In this document: piece by piece, positions 15,306 through 22,057 of the stretch
Layout: each line of letters starts with the position of its first letter
Numbering within the stretch: position 1 is the stretch's first letter
DNA from: a virus
IMG/VR virus record: IMGVR_UViG_3300032160_000652
Span: 1 to 35,132 of that record
Strand: one strand, 5' to 3'
DNA length: 35,132 bases
Made by a program: the position numbers and the translations under genes
Notes under the pieces: model-generated
What the model was told of the DNA's origin: nothing
The model's database searches: none
Seen by the model: only the letters and a program-made list of their open reading frames with translations

Positions 15306-15521
15306 ATGAGCACAGCCGGTGGCAAATACACCATCGAGCTTTTCCGGCCTGGCGGCGAAGGCGCCGGGCGCGAGCAAATCCTCGATGCTCACGACACCCT
15401 CTCTGTCGCCCGCGCGATCTATCGAGGCCGCGTTGAGCAATATCCTGATCGACTGGTCATGCTTTGCGACCGTGCCCGCGTGCTCGCTCGCAGCGATCGG
15501 CCCGAAACAACGCCGCGGTGA
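15306..15521 (+). CDS. Small conserved protein, FTIELFRPGG family (copy 2), 71 aa
   Basis: The product begins MSTAGGKYTIELFRPGGEGA, with a helix (ARAIYRGRVEQYPDRLVML) and an ending ARVLARSDRPET. The same domain forms the C-terminal half of the 128-residue protein at 19438-19824 and the 5' part of the chimeric ORF at 13484. The form is strand-loop-helix-strand-helix. Three copies in one window suggest an accessory domain spread by recombination. Function unknown. Confidence 0.72.
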   Translation: MSTAGGKYTIELFRPGGEGAGREQILDAHDTLSVARAIYRGRVEQYPDRLVMLCDRARVLARSDRPETTPR

Positions 15522-15536
15522 CGACCTTGCGCCAAT

Positions 15537-15782
15537 TTATCTTTTCGTTCGAAACAGCAATTGCGCTTCGCGCTGCGCCGCTCTGTGGCGCTGCTTCCGG
15601 CGGCGGCTCTCCACGATCGAGACATTGTCGTGCAGGTCGGCCGCCTCCGCCGCGCGTAACGCCTCGCGTACAGCCTGATCGCCGTGGATGACGCGGAAGC
15701 GCGCCAGATCGCTTTCGAGCGCCCGGTCATAAGCGGCGCGACGTTCAGCGATCAGAGCGGCGAGATCGGCGACCAAGGACAT
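15537..15782 (-). CDS. Small helical protein, 81 aa (paralogue of 17893 gene)
   Basis: The product starts MSLVADLAALIAERRAAYDR and continues RFRVIHGDQAVREALRAAE. The gene at 17893-18126 encodes a similar sequence (TIADIAAFITARRDAY with LRIEHGDRVITEAVRIAL), so the two are paralogues on opposite strands. Both look like two-helix units with a conserved HGD turn. It lies between the plus-strand cassette and the attachment-like repeat. No function is recognised. Confidence 0.66.
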   Translation of the reverse strand: MSLVADLAALIAERRAAYDRALESDLARFRVIHGDQAVREALRAAEAADLHDNVSIVESRRRKQRHRAAQREAQLLFRTKR

Positions 15783-15904
15783 TCGCTACCCTTTTTTGTT
15801 TGCTGCACGGTGCGGGACGCGCCGAAAATAACCGTTTCGCCTCAAAGAAACATGACGGCCCGCACCTTCGCATAAGCCGTTGCCGCACCAAAAGATTGCC
15901 ACTC

Positions 15905-15924
15905 CTACCTCCCCCACCATCCTC
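15905..15924. repeat. Candidate attachment-site repeat, left copy
   Basis: CCTACCTCCCCCACCATCCT is found here and again, in the same orientation, at 35032-35051. It lies about 75 bases beyond the 3' end of the integrase gene, a usual place for an attachment core. The string CTCCCCCACCA would also fit the acceptor end of a tRNA with its CCA, the commonest target of such integrases; no complete tRNA is present at either copy. The role is inferred. Confidence 0.45.
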
Positions 15925-15963
15925 ATTTTGTTCTCGCGCATTCTTAATGCCTTAGCTCCAAAA

Positions 15964-15992
15964 TTGTCCAACCTGATACCAAGGTTGGACAA
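15964..15992. repeat. Inverted repeat TTGTCCAACC/GGTTGGACAA next to integrase
   Basis: Ten-base perfect arms (15964-15973 and 15983-15992) flank a nine-base spacer just downstream of the integrase stop. No T-run follows, so it is unlikely to be an intrinsic terminator. The half-site GGTTGGACAATTT recurs at 34939-34950 near the other attachment-like repeat. Arm-type integrase or excisionase sites would fit. Confidence 0.5.
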
Positions 15993-15999
15993 ACTATGT

Positions 16000-17094
16000 T
16001 CACCATCCGCTCTCGACTAGCTTCGCCATTGCTTCACGCGCCATGCGCTTGCGATCCGCAGCGTTCGCGTAGCGTTGCACCTCTTTGAGCGTCGCATGGC
16101 CGGTGATCGCCGCGATCTGGGGCGCACCGCATCCGATCTCGGCAAGCCGGCGAGCGGTCGCCTTGCGTAAGCCGTGCGCCGACACGTTATGACAGTCCGC
16201 CGCATCGCATAGCTCGCGGAACCAATTGCCGAAGCCGGGCGCGGTGTAGGGCTTGCCGAAATGCGTCACCAAGAACGTCTTGACGCCGACAGTCGGCGTC
16301 GCGTCGATGATGGCGCGCAGCTTGGGATGCACTGGAATTTCTAAATGGGCTTCCTCGCCGCCTTCGGTCTTGCCTTGATCGATCGTCAGAAGGCCATCGT
16401 GGATATTTTGCCGGCCAAGCTCGACCACGTCGCCCCGACGTTGGCCGGTGTAGAGCAGCAGGGCAAACGCAAGCCGCCCTTTCGTGCCGATCGGATGCGC
16501 CGCCTCGAACCGCTCGATCTCGGCTTCCGACCACGTCGGGTAGCCGGAGGTTTTGACCTTCTCGCGGGTGACGCCGAGCGTCGGATCGTCTGGAATCCGC
16601 CCCTCTTTTTTTGCCCACTGGAACATCACGCGCACGGTGTTGAGAAAGTTGCGCTGCGCGAACGGCGTTGATGCTTTGGCATTGACGATCGTCTGCATGT
16701 GCTCGGGCGTGAGCAACATGGTCCGCCGGCCGCTCTTATCGGTGCGGAACAATAATTTCTGCCCGTGCTCATCGGCGAAGTTCTCAAGGATGTTTCGCTG
16801 CGTCCGCTGCGTCTCGGCGGCGCGCGTCTTGAACAGAGAAGACGATGCCGGATCGAGGTAAGCCGTGATGAGCGCGTTGAGCGAGCCGGGGATCGTCCGC
16901 TCCGCGCCGATATTGCCCGCCTGCACCTTCACGCCTTCGAGCGCCGCAGCGTGTTGGCGCATGAAGTCGTCCGACCACGGAATGCCGATCAGATAAGTCG
17001 AGAACGCGCCCTTGCGGAAGCGGACCCGCCGCTTGCCGTGCTGGTCGGTATTCCACGAGCAGTGCTCAGGCAGTCCGCTCTTTGTCCGGTGCAT
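16000..17094 (-). CDS. Tyrosine recombinase / phage integrase
   Basis: The 364-residue protein has a SAM-like core-binding domain at about residues 90-185 and a C-terminal catalytic domain. Catalytic residues are visible: Arg in LLYTGQRRGDVVE, His and Arg in SAHGLRKATARRL, His in AITGHATLKEVQ, and the nucleophile Tyr in QRYANAADRKR. It cuts and joins DNA at the attachment sites for integration and, with a partner, excision. It overlaps the small paralogous gene upstream by 29 bases. The set looks complete, so it should be active. It is the only integrase in the window. Confidence 0.95.
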   Translation of the reverse strand: MHRTKSGLPEHCSWNTDQHGKRRVRFRKGAFSTYLIGIPWSDDFMRQHAAALEGVKVQAGNIGAERTIPGSLNALITAYLDPASSSLFKTRAAETQRTQRNILENFADEHGQKLLFRTDKSGRRTMLLTPEHMQTIVNAKASTPFAQRNFLNTVRVMFQWAKKEGRIPDDPTLGVTREKVKTSGYPTWSEAEIERFEAAHPIGTKGRLAFALLLYTGQRRGDVVELGRQNIHDGLLTIDQGKTEGGEEAHLEIPVHPKLRAIIDATPTVGVKTFLVTHFGKPYTAPGFGNWFRELCDAADCHNVSAHGLRKATARRLAEIGCGAPQIAAITGHATLKEVQRYANAADRKRMAREAMAKLVESGW

Positions 17095-17293
17095 TTTTCA
17101 GAACCTCATCCCAAGGATTTTCCGCGCTGCCGTTGCCGTTCAATTCGCCGGACGCGCCTGGCTTGCCGGTGATGATGACTATCTTGCCGTCCCTATCGAC
17201 CTCGACGCGCTCCACTTCGAGCCCGGCCTTGCGCGCGGCCTTGACGGCGCGAGTCAAGTCGCTCTCTTTGAAGGCACACGGCCCACGTCCCAT
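17066..17293 (-). CDS. Small integrase-linked protein, 75 aa (copy 1)
   Basis: The ATG at 17293 has GGAG eight bases upstream. The product carries SDLTRAVKAARKAGLEVERV followed by a strand pair (EVDRDGKIVIITGK) and a polar tail. A paralogue lies directly upstream at 17389-17562. The stop lies inside the integrase start region, so translation is coupled. Its helix-strand-strand form and place suggest a small excisionase-like or integrase cofactor, which is inference; no winged-helix motif is evident. Confidence 0.72.
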   Translation of the reverse strand: MGRGPCAFKESDLTRAVKAARKAGLEVERVEVDRDGKIVIITGKPGASGELNGNGSAENPWDEVLKNAPDKERTA

Positions 17294-17388
17294 CACACAC
17301 ACTCCGCAACACCGCCCCGGCCTGCATCGACCGGGGCCAGAGACTGTGCGGGTGCACGTTGTTGTTGATGGCGCTCATCTCCACGCTC

Positions 17389-17562
17389 TCAAGCAGCCGA
17401 TTTGATCGGCGCCGCCGGCTCGCTGCCGGTAGTGCCGCCGGTCATGACGACGAGATCGCCGGCGGCGGTGATGTTGTAGCCGGTGACGGTAAGGCCGGCG
17501 TCCTTCGCTGCCTTGAGCGCGCGCCGCAGATCAATGAGGCTGAATTTGAAGCGTGGAATCAT
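17389..17562 (-). CDS. Small integrase-linked protein, 57 aa (copy 2)
   Basis: The start at 17562 is chosen by GGGAG nine bases upstream. The product MIPRFKFSLIDLRRALKAAK continues DAGLTVTGYNITAAGDLVVM and ends in a short polar tail. It is similar to the protein of the next gene (DLTRAVKAARKAGLEV versus DLRRALKAAKDAGLTV), so the two arose by tandem duplication. The spacing of about 95 bases between them holds a weak ORF that I do not accept as a gene. Confidence 0.66.
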   Translation of the reverse strand: MIPRFKFSLIDLRRALKAAKDAGLTVTGYNITAAGDLVVMTGGTTGSEPAAPIKSAA

Positions 17563-17892
17563 GTTCGAGTGCTCCCGAAAGAGAATGGGACTAGGTGCCC
17601 TGCCCAACCCGAACAAGCGAGATTAAGGCATTTCAGCCGCCGACTGTCAAAAACCGGGCACACATTTGTTAATGATGCACACAGCGAAAGGCGCGCCAAA
17701 CCCCGGTATCACCGTAAATCCGCAGAATAAGCCGCCGATCGGCCGGCTCTGCCGCCAGCCACGTAGGCTGTGCGCTCGCTTCGCTGGTCCGGTGCATTCC
17801 ACCGCTTCCGGGGACGCGCACCACGAGCCATCCACAGCCGATTATGGGGGTTAATCTTGCGCGCCGCTGGGATCGGGCTGATATCCGATGGC
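17563..17892. other. Gene-poor stretch upstream of integrase operon
   Basis: About 330 bases separate the minus-strand integrase group from the plus-strand cassette. It should hold divergent promoters. Weak frames on both strands (for example one at 17666-17854 on plus) have no ribosome site or recognisable product. I see no tRNA, no strong dyad and no clear promoter box here. Confidence 0.4.
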
Positions 17893-18126
17893 GTGACGAC
17901 CATTGCTGACATCGCCGCCTTCATCACCGCTCGGCGCGACGCTTACGAGCACTTGCCGAACAGGGAACTCGCGGCTGGAAGGCTCGCGGCCGATCTCACG
18001 CGGCTACGGATCGAGCACGGTGATCGCGTCATCACAGAGGCGGTGCGGATCGCGCTCGGGCCCGAGCCAAGGCCGCAGCCGATGACGGCGAGCGGCGTTG
18101 CGGGGAAAAGTCACCAACGCGTTTGA
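17893..18126 (+). CDS. Small helical protein, 77 aa (paralogue of 15537 gene)
   Basis: GTG at 17893 begins VTTIADIAAFITARRDAYEH, and the second half carries LRIEHGDRVITEAVRIAL. The gene at 15537-15782 encodes a similar protein. This copy has a nine-residue insertion (LPNRELAAG) between the two helices and a longer, proline-containing tail. Start choice rests on alignment to the paralogue, as no strong ribosome site is seen. Function unknown. Confidence 0.62.
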   Translation: MTTIADIAAFITARRDAYEHLPNRELAAGRLAADLTRLRIEHGDRVITEAVRIALGPEPRPQPMTASGVAGKSHQRV

Positions 18127-18159
18127 CAGGCAACATGCCGACCCACCACGCTCATACTC

Positions 18160-18387
18160 ATGAGCGACGATTCGGAACGGTTCGCCAAAGATATTGCGGC
18201 TCTTATCAAGCAGCTTGAGCAGGAAAATAGCGACCGGCGCGGCGCATTTCAGGCTTACATCGATGAAGCCCGGTTGCGTGGCGTAACGCAAAGTCGATTG
18301 ATCGCAAGAAGGGTGTTGGATGCGTGTCCTGACAGCCGACTAGCCGAACTCTTTGCAAATGGGATTTACCGCGAAGACGTTTTTTAG
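18160..18387 (+). CDS. Small hypothetical protein, 75 aa
   Basis: The product begins MSDDSERFAKDIAALIKQLE and is helical, with a mid-section RRGAFQAYIDEARLRGVTQS that resembles the small two-helix proteins coded nearby. It has no membrane segment. It lies 33 bases after the preceding gene on the same strand. No family is recognised, but the composition is convincingly protein-like. Confidence 0.62.
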   Translation: MSDDSERFAKDIAALIKQLEQENSDRRGAFQAYIDEARLRGVTQSRLIARRVLDACPDSRLAELFANGIYREDVF

Positions 18388-18420
18388 CGCGGCACCATCT
18401 TTTCCGCGGGCGGGCGTCAC

Positions 18421-19176
18421 TTGACCTTAAAAACTCCAAGCCATTTGAAATGGGACGAAAGGCTCACCGAAGCGGACAAAGCACTGGTAGCGGAGCTTAA
18501 CGCCTCGCTGGACGGGCTGAACCGCGGTCGCGCGGTCGAGATCAACGCCACCGGGCCATTTCTGCGCTCAAAAATCGCGTGGAAGCTCGCCGTCTATCAG
18601 CACGCGCTCTTGCATCGAATCGTCGCTTTGATGGATGGCGCGGCGGTCGCATGGAACAACGCCTGCACCCTTTCCGCGATCCTGTCAGCGCGGGCGCTTA
18701 TGGAAACGATTGCCGTGATGGCCGACTTTGAGGATCGCGTCGGAGAACTTCTGACCAGCGAAGATTTTGGCGCGCTCAATGCACTCGTGGAGCGAGGCAC
18801 CTTCGCCAGCCGCGATCCGGAATGGATCAATGAATTTCCGGACACCAAAGCCGTCAATGCGCTGACCTATGTCAATAAATTCGACAAACAGGCTCCCGGC
18901 TTTAGAGGTCACTACGACATTCTTTCAGAGCGATGCCATCCGAACTCGCTAGGCCACAATTTCATGTTCGCCGAACTCGACACGTCCGATGCCTCGGTGT
19001 GTTTCTCCGATGAACGCTATCCGGAACGCAACGGCCAGATGATACTGGCAGCGTTGGCACCATTGCCGCTTGTCGAATCCATGATGACGCGCTTGGCCGA
19101 TCTGACAATGAAAGTCGCCGACCTTCACCATCGCAAGCATCCGAAAGATGTGGAGGGCGATGAGCACTCGGCGTAG
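18421..19176 (+). CDS. DUF5677-like hypothetical protein, 251 aa
   Basis: The frame opens with a TTG at 18421, and the product is a largely helical protein of 251 residues. The central part (NNACTLSAILSARALMETIA) and a later LSERCHPNSLGHNFMF resemble the DUF5677-type family of helical proteins seen in bacteria and near defence or mobile loci. The His and Cys in SERCHPNS are conserved-looking polar residues. No biochemical role is known to me. It overlaps the next gene by 17 bases. GC and codon use do not stand out by eye. Confidence 0.66.
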   Translation: MTLKTPSHLKWDERLTEADKALVAELNASLDGLNRGRAVEINATGPFLRSKIAWKLAVYQHALLHRIVALMDGAAVAWNNACTLSAILSARALMETIAVMADFEDRVGELLTSEDFGALNALVERGTFASRDPEWINEFPDTKAVNALTYVNKFDKQAPGFRGHYDILSERCHPNSLGHNFMFAELDTSDASVCFSDERYPERNGQMILAALAPLPLVESMMTRLADLTMKVADLHHRKHPKDVEGDEHSA

Positions 19177-19453
19177 GACGATCGCGCTAACGTGGGGCCC
19201 CCTCCTTCCCCGCCCGAACTGGAAGCGGCCGTTGCCGCAGCCGCTAATCATCCCGGATGTCATGACGCTCGCGACGCTCGGCGACGTGCGAGAGTTGATG
19301 CGGCATTTGCCGGAGGATCGCCGGGCGCGCAGCACATGGCGTCGGGTTGCTGCCGACATCGAGGCCGCCGCGCGCGGCGAAGACATCGAGGGCGCGGTCA
19401 TCGGGCTCCGCATAGTGCTTTCGATCGAGGGCGTCGAGTGCCGACCGAAGTGA
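19160..19453 (+). CDS. Small conserved hypothetical protein, 97 aa (copy 2)
   Basis: The ATG at 19160 has GGAGG about five bases upstream. From residue 18 the product is very similar to the 82-residue protein at 13239 (PRPNWKRPLPQPLIIPDVM, then RELMRHLPEDRRARSTWRRV). It carries an extra N-terminal 15 residues that are absent in copy 1, perhaps because the start lies in the overlap with the DUF5677-like gene. The stop overlaps the start of the next gene by 16 bases. Function unknown. Confidence 0.76.
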   Translation: MSTRRRTIALTWGPLLPRPNWKRPLPQPLIIPDVMTLATLGDVRELMRHLPEDRRARSTWRRVAADIEAAARGEDIEGAVIGLRIVLSIEGVECRPK

Positions 19454-19824
19454 AGCCGTCCGAGCGCAACGCCGGCAAGCGTTGGTCGACGCGCGATAAG
19501 CGTGACCTCGCCGAGACGCTCGCCCGCGGCGAGAGTCTCGAAGCAGCCGCCGGGTATCTGCTGCGCCCGATCAGCGAGGCAGCGCGCATGGCCGCTGAGT
19601 TGGGGTTGCTCACCGGCGCGGGCGGGAGATTTCACGTCATCATTTACAAGCAAGGCGGCGAGCGCGCCGGAATCGAAATGGAGTTGGCGCGCGACGATCG
19701 TCTCGACGAGGCTCGACTTCTCTACAGGCTCATGTGTGGGCAGTATCCGGGGCGCTTGGTAATGCTCTGCAACAAGGCGCAAATTCTGGCGCGCAGCGAT
19801 CGGGCGGAAACGATGCCGCGGTAG
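19438..19824 (+). CDS. HTH-like domain fused to FTIELFRPGG-family domain, 128 aa
   Basis: GTG at 19438 opens the frame. Residues about 12-55 (KRWSTRDKRDLAETLARGES, then AAGYLLRPISEAARMAAELG) form a short HTH-like unit of the kind that reads W-S-x-x-D-x-x-x-L. From residue 60 the protein matches the 71-residue product of 15306 (GGRFHVIIYKQGGERAG, ending LARSDRAETMPR). A fusion of a putative DNA-binding part with this small domain hints that the domain serves a regulator. It is coupled to the gene before it. Confidence 0.7.
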   Translation: MPTEVKPSERNAGKRWSTRDKRDLAETLARGESLEAAAGYLLRPISEAARMAAELGLLTGAGGRFHVIIYKQGGERAGIEMELARDDRLDEARLLYRLMCGQYPGRLVMLCNKAQILARSDRAETMPR

Positions 19825-19827
19825 CGG

Positions 19828-20019
19828 CTATCGCCTTCCTGACCGACGACCCGAGCGACCCGCAGAGGGTCGTCTCCCACGCGAGCCGGACTTCCGTTTC
19901 TTAGGCAGGCGGACTACGTGGCGGCACTCGGCGCATTTGAGAAAATCGCCCCATTGATCGCGGCCGAAAGACTGGTTGCGGCTTCCGCACTTCGGGCATT
20001 TATCGCCGTCAGTCGTCAT
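19828..20019 (-). CDS. Zinc-ribbon protein, 63 aa
   Basis: The product has two CxxC knuckles (DKCPKCGSRN and LKCAECRHVV) spaced about 17 residues apart, followed by an Arg/Lys/Ser-rich tail. This is a complete four-cysteine zinc ribbon. Such proteins bind nucleic acid or partner proteins. I use the ATG at 20019; a second ATG lies at 20028. It ends four bases from the convergent stop of the 128-residue gene. Confidence 0.75.
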   Translation of the reverse strand: MTTDGDKCPKCGSRNQSFGRDQWGDFLKCAECRHVVRLPKKRKSGSRGRRPSAGRSGRRSGRR

Positions 20020-20037
20020 CGGCTGCACACGCTTTGG

Positions 20038-20313
20038 TCAGTTTGCTTTTTCCGCTCTGACCGCATAGCCCTTCGCCTGCATGCACAAGTTGACGAGGTT
20101 GGTATCCGTCTTGGGCGTGGCAGTGACATCGGTTTGGCCAAAAAAGTTTGAAACCTCATACGCGTTTGTCGTGTTCTGTTTGGTGCATGCGTAGATATCG
20201 GCTTGCACGACTTGTTGGAGTACGGGGACGCCATCGGCCCGATAGTAGGAATAGACAGTCTGTGCGCACGCGGCGAGCGTCAATGCGAGAATGCACGCGG
20301 CGATGATCCGCAC
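20038..20313 (-). CDS. Putative lipoprotein, 91 aa
   Basis: A short leader ends in a lipobox (MRIIAACILALTLAACAQTV), with Cys at residue 16 as the lipidation site. The mature part is about 75 residues with two further cysteines (ADIYACTKQNT and VNLCMQAKG), which may form one disulfide. The start is GTG at 20313. Small lipoproteins in prophages can be Rz1-type spanins or exclusion proteins. This one is not proline-rich, so Rz1 is unlikely. Confidence 0.78.
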   Translation of the reverse strand: MRIIAACILALTLAACAQTVYSYYRADGVPVLQQVVQADIYACTKQNTTNAYEVSNFFGQTDVTATPKTDTNLVNLCMQAKGYAVRAEKAN

Positions 20314-20453
20314 GGCTCAACCCCATTACCCCATGCAAAATCTTACGCCCGCCCTAGTAGGGTGACAATCCACCGCGAGATAGGCGCGATCACGCGGTGA
20401 CTCGCGCAGTTTGTTGAAGACGCAGCCGGCCTACGCGCTGCGCAACGCGCCCT

Positions 20454-20846
20454 TTACCCGCGAACAATGTCACCGGGACGGAAATACGCGATGCGCTCAC
20501 CGCGGTCGTTGGCCACAGCACGCCACGTTGTCGTCGGCGGATGACGCCCGAGCATGGAAGGAGACGGAGGCTGCGGCGCGTCCAATTGGTAATGCTCAAG
20601 ATCGAACACGAACACGCTATTGACCACAGCGAGCGAAGAGGTCGCTGTGACGCCTGTCATGAAGACTGACCGAGGATGGGGTCGAGGCTGCTCGTTGCAC
20701 CCTTCTGGCGGACCAAGGTCACCGGCGGCAGGGCGGCGTAAGCACTCAACGGCGTTCGGCTGCAAGACCTCCTCGGTCATGGCAACGCCAACTACCCCAA
20801 CGCCGAGGCCGACACAAAACAAACAGACGCATTTTACGCTGTGCAT
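20454..20846 (-). CDS. Exported or membrane-anchored hypothetical protein, 130 aa
   Basis: ATG 20846 has AAGGAAG seven bases upstream. The N-terminus (MHSVKCVCLFCVGLGVGVVG) is a hydrophobic signal or anchor. The rest is proline-rich with a C-terminal part containing WRAVANDRGERIAYFRPGD, probably beta-stranded. Two cysteines in the mature part (VECLRRP and EGCNEQP) could pair. No family is recognised. The longer open frame upstream is a shadow without a ribosome site. Confidence 0.66.
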   Translation of the reverse strand: MHSVKCVCLFCVGLGVGVVGVAMTEEVLQPNAVECLRRPAAGDLGPPEGCNEQPRPHPRSVFMTGVTATSSLAVVNSVFVFDLEHYQLDAPQPPSPSMLGRHPPTTTWRAVANDRGERIAYFRPGDIVRG

Positions 20847-21085
20847 GACGGTCTTCCTTTCTTGCGAATCGCGTACCTCCCGAGTTGCAGTATAGCAGCG
20901 CAACGACCCGCAAGCTGCACTTGCGTACCGGCGAGCGCCTCGCTTGACGCCGGTGTCGCCGAAATTTTCGGGCGCGCGCAGACCAAGCTCGAACAAACGT
21001 GAGACCGGCAAAGCCGGATGAGCACGGCGACGAGCAAACAAACAACTATCGCTGCGTGTAAAGCCGCGCTTTCGTCCGGTGTCAA
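20834..21085 (-). CDS. Possible small membrane protein, TTG start
   Basis: A frame starting with TTG at 21085 encodes MTPDESAALHAAIVVCLLVA followed by VLIRLCRS, a single transmembrane helix, then a less convincing tail. The start region also contains TTGACA, a good -35 box, so this stretch might instead be the promoter of the 130-residue gene. I cannot separate the two by eye. Confidence 0.35.
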   Translation of the reverse strand: MTPDESAALHAAIVVCLLVAVLIRLCRSHVCSSLVCARPKISATPASSEALAGTQVQLAGRCAAILQLGRYAIRKKGRPSCTA

Positions 21086-21239
21086 GTGAACCTATTGATA
21101 TGTCGCGGTTTTTGCGACTTTCCGATTTGACAGGGGGGTTTCGGTTGTGGAAGAGCTTCGCCCCATCTAAACGCCCCGACGCGCCGTTGACAGCGGCGCG
21201 CCGGGACTTGCCACAACGCACCAGAAGGGACGGCGCGTC

Positions 21240-21416
21240 ATGACCGAATCCATAAATAGCAAAAAACTGAGCGGCATTCCGCCTGGCCGGTGCTTTCCCA
21301 CCGAAAAGGGCATGCCATGCCGACACTCATCCGTTCCAAACCTGACCGAACAAAAACGCATCCGGCGATCGAGGTTCGAGCACTGCGGAAAGTCTATGAC
21401 GCCGGCGGTGTTGTAG
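21240..21416 (+). CDS. Small protein with SGIPPGRCF motif, 58 aa
   Basis: ATG 21240 has AGAAGGGA upstream. The product begins MTESINSKKLSGIPPGRCFP, then TEKGMPCRHS. Its opening recurs as the 24-residue minus-strand ORF at 13007-13081. It overlaps the next plus-strand gene by 100 bases in another frame, so the second half may not be under selection. The conserved core suggests a real peptide of 30-40 residues. Confidence 0.5.
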   Translation: MTESINSKKLSGIPPGRCFPTEKGMPCRHSSVPNLTEQKRIRRSRFEHCGKSMTPAVL

Positions 21417-21541
21417 CCTTCGATCGTGCGGCCCGCCGCATCCTGATCGCGGTTGCCGCGCTCGTCGTGCATGTCGAAGGGCGCGACCGGCTCTCCGCGA
21501 TTATCGACACGATCGAGGCAACATCGGCGGTGCGGCGCTGA
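21317..21541 (+). CDS. Small hypothetical protein, 74 aa
   Basis: The ATG at 21317 has AAGGG eight bases upstream. The product MPTLIRSKPDRTKTHPAIEV continues with RALRKVYDAGGVVAFDRAAR and a helix (ILIAVAALVVHVEGRDRLSA). Composition and hydrophobic pattern are convincing. It overlaps the 3' end of the minus-strand HTH frame by about 150 bases. Because the HTH protein loses similarity to its paralogue exactly where this gene's 3' end begins, this gene is probably intact and the HTH gene truncated. Confidence 0.62.
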   Translation: MPTLIRSKPDRTKTHPAIEVRALRKVYDAGGVVAFDRAARRILIAVAALVVHVEGRDRLSAIIDTIEATSAVRR

Positions 21542-21792
21542 ACGATCTTTGCCGCTTCCGCACCGGATAGCTCGGGTGCGGCATTTGCCGCACTTCCGCC
21601 GTTTGATGTGCTGGCGTTACTGCCTTTCTTGGCAGCGGGTGCGGCATTTGCCGCAGTGTCGCGGCGCAGAGTCCTTTCGTCCACGCCCAACACTTTCGCG
21701 ACGCGCCGATTGCTCGCCTTTGGCTGCAATTGCTTGATGCGTTTGGCGATGCGGGCGCGCTGCTCTGGATCACTGGATGCTGGCAACGACAA
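21394..21792 (-). pseudogene. Truncated HTH gene with twin internal palindromes
   Basis: The 132-residue frame matches the 195-residue protein of 33215-33802 over RARIAKRIKQLQPKASNRRV through a short HTH (AKVLGVDERTLRRD), a Ser/Asn/Ala linker and SGAEAAKIVQRRTADVA. Both ends are lost: the N-terminal third is replaced by a short leader, and after TADVA the sequence becomes the complement of the plus-strand gene. Two identical palindromes 63 bases apart lie in the linker. It may still express the HTH. It overlaps the 95-residue gene upstream by 23 bases. Confidence 0.62.
21576..21655. repeat. Twin palindromes GTGCGGCATTTGCCGCAC in HTH gene
   Basis: The dyads are 21576-21593 (8-base arms) and 21640-21655 (7-base arms), with TT between the arms. 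Their centres are 63 bases apart. The homologous gene at 33215 has dyads at the same two places with the same spacing, but one base pair in each arm differs in a compensating way. In protein they encode A-A-N-A-A-P. Confidence 0.85.
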
Positions 21793-22057
21793 AGCGGTGT
21801 TCGGCCGCCGCTGCGATCGCAGCCGACAGGGTGCCAGCCGTGGACGGCTCGCGGAGGAGCTTCATTGCACTGTCGTTGTCGGCGTCAAAAAGCACGGCCA
21901 CGAGCGTTTCGGGCGGCAGCTTCGCGCTCACAAGTTCCGCGATCGCGTCGGGAAATTCGGGAAAGGCATCGGCGATGGCGGCAGCAGCAAAGAACCGCAC
22001 GTAGGCTGTCCGCTCCGGCGCCCAACTCTGCCAAAGCACACACGCTTGCGGCATCAT
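21770..22057 (-). CDS. Hypothetical protein after tape measure gene, 95 aa
   Basis: The start overlaps the stop of the tape measure-like gene (ATGA). The product, MMPQACVLWQSWAPERTAYV, is followed by Ala-rich helices (FFAAAAIADAFPEFPDAIAE) and a C-terminal AAEHRFVVASIQ. It looks like a small helical protein. In tail operons the next gene is often a distal tail protein, but this one is too short and I do not recognise it. Confidence 0.6.
   Translation of the reverse strand: MMPQACVLWQSWAPERTAYVRFFAAAAIADAFPEFPDAIAELVSAKLPPETLVAVLFDADNDSAMKLLREPSTAGTLSAAIAAAAEHRFVVASIQ

Noticed and set aside
15786-15992. Minus-strand ORF across the left attachment-like repeat (MVGEVGVA)
   Set aside because: The same short word appears at the right repeat only because of the shared 20 bases; the rest is unlike, so I treat it as non-coding.
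17193-17384. Minus-strand ORF between the two integrase-linked paralogues (MSAINNNVHPH start)
   Set aside because: It overlaps the next gene out of frame, has its ribosome site directly against the ATG, and loses protein character after 30 residues.
21167-21472. Minus-strand ORF of about 100 residues over the SGIPPGRCF gene
   Set aside because: It is antisense to plus-strand genes with good ribosome sites and shows no recognisable motif.
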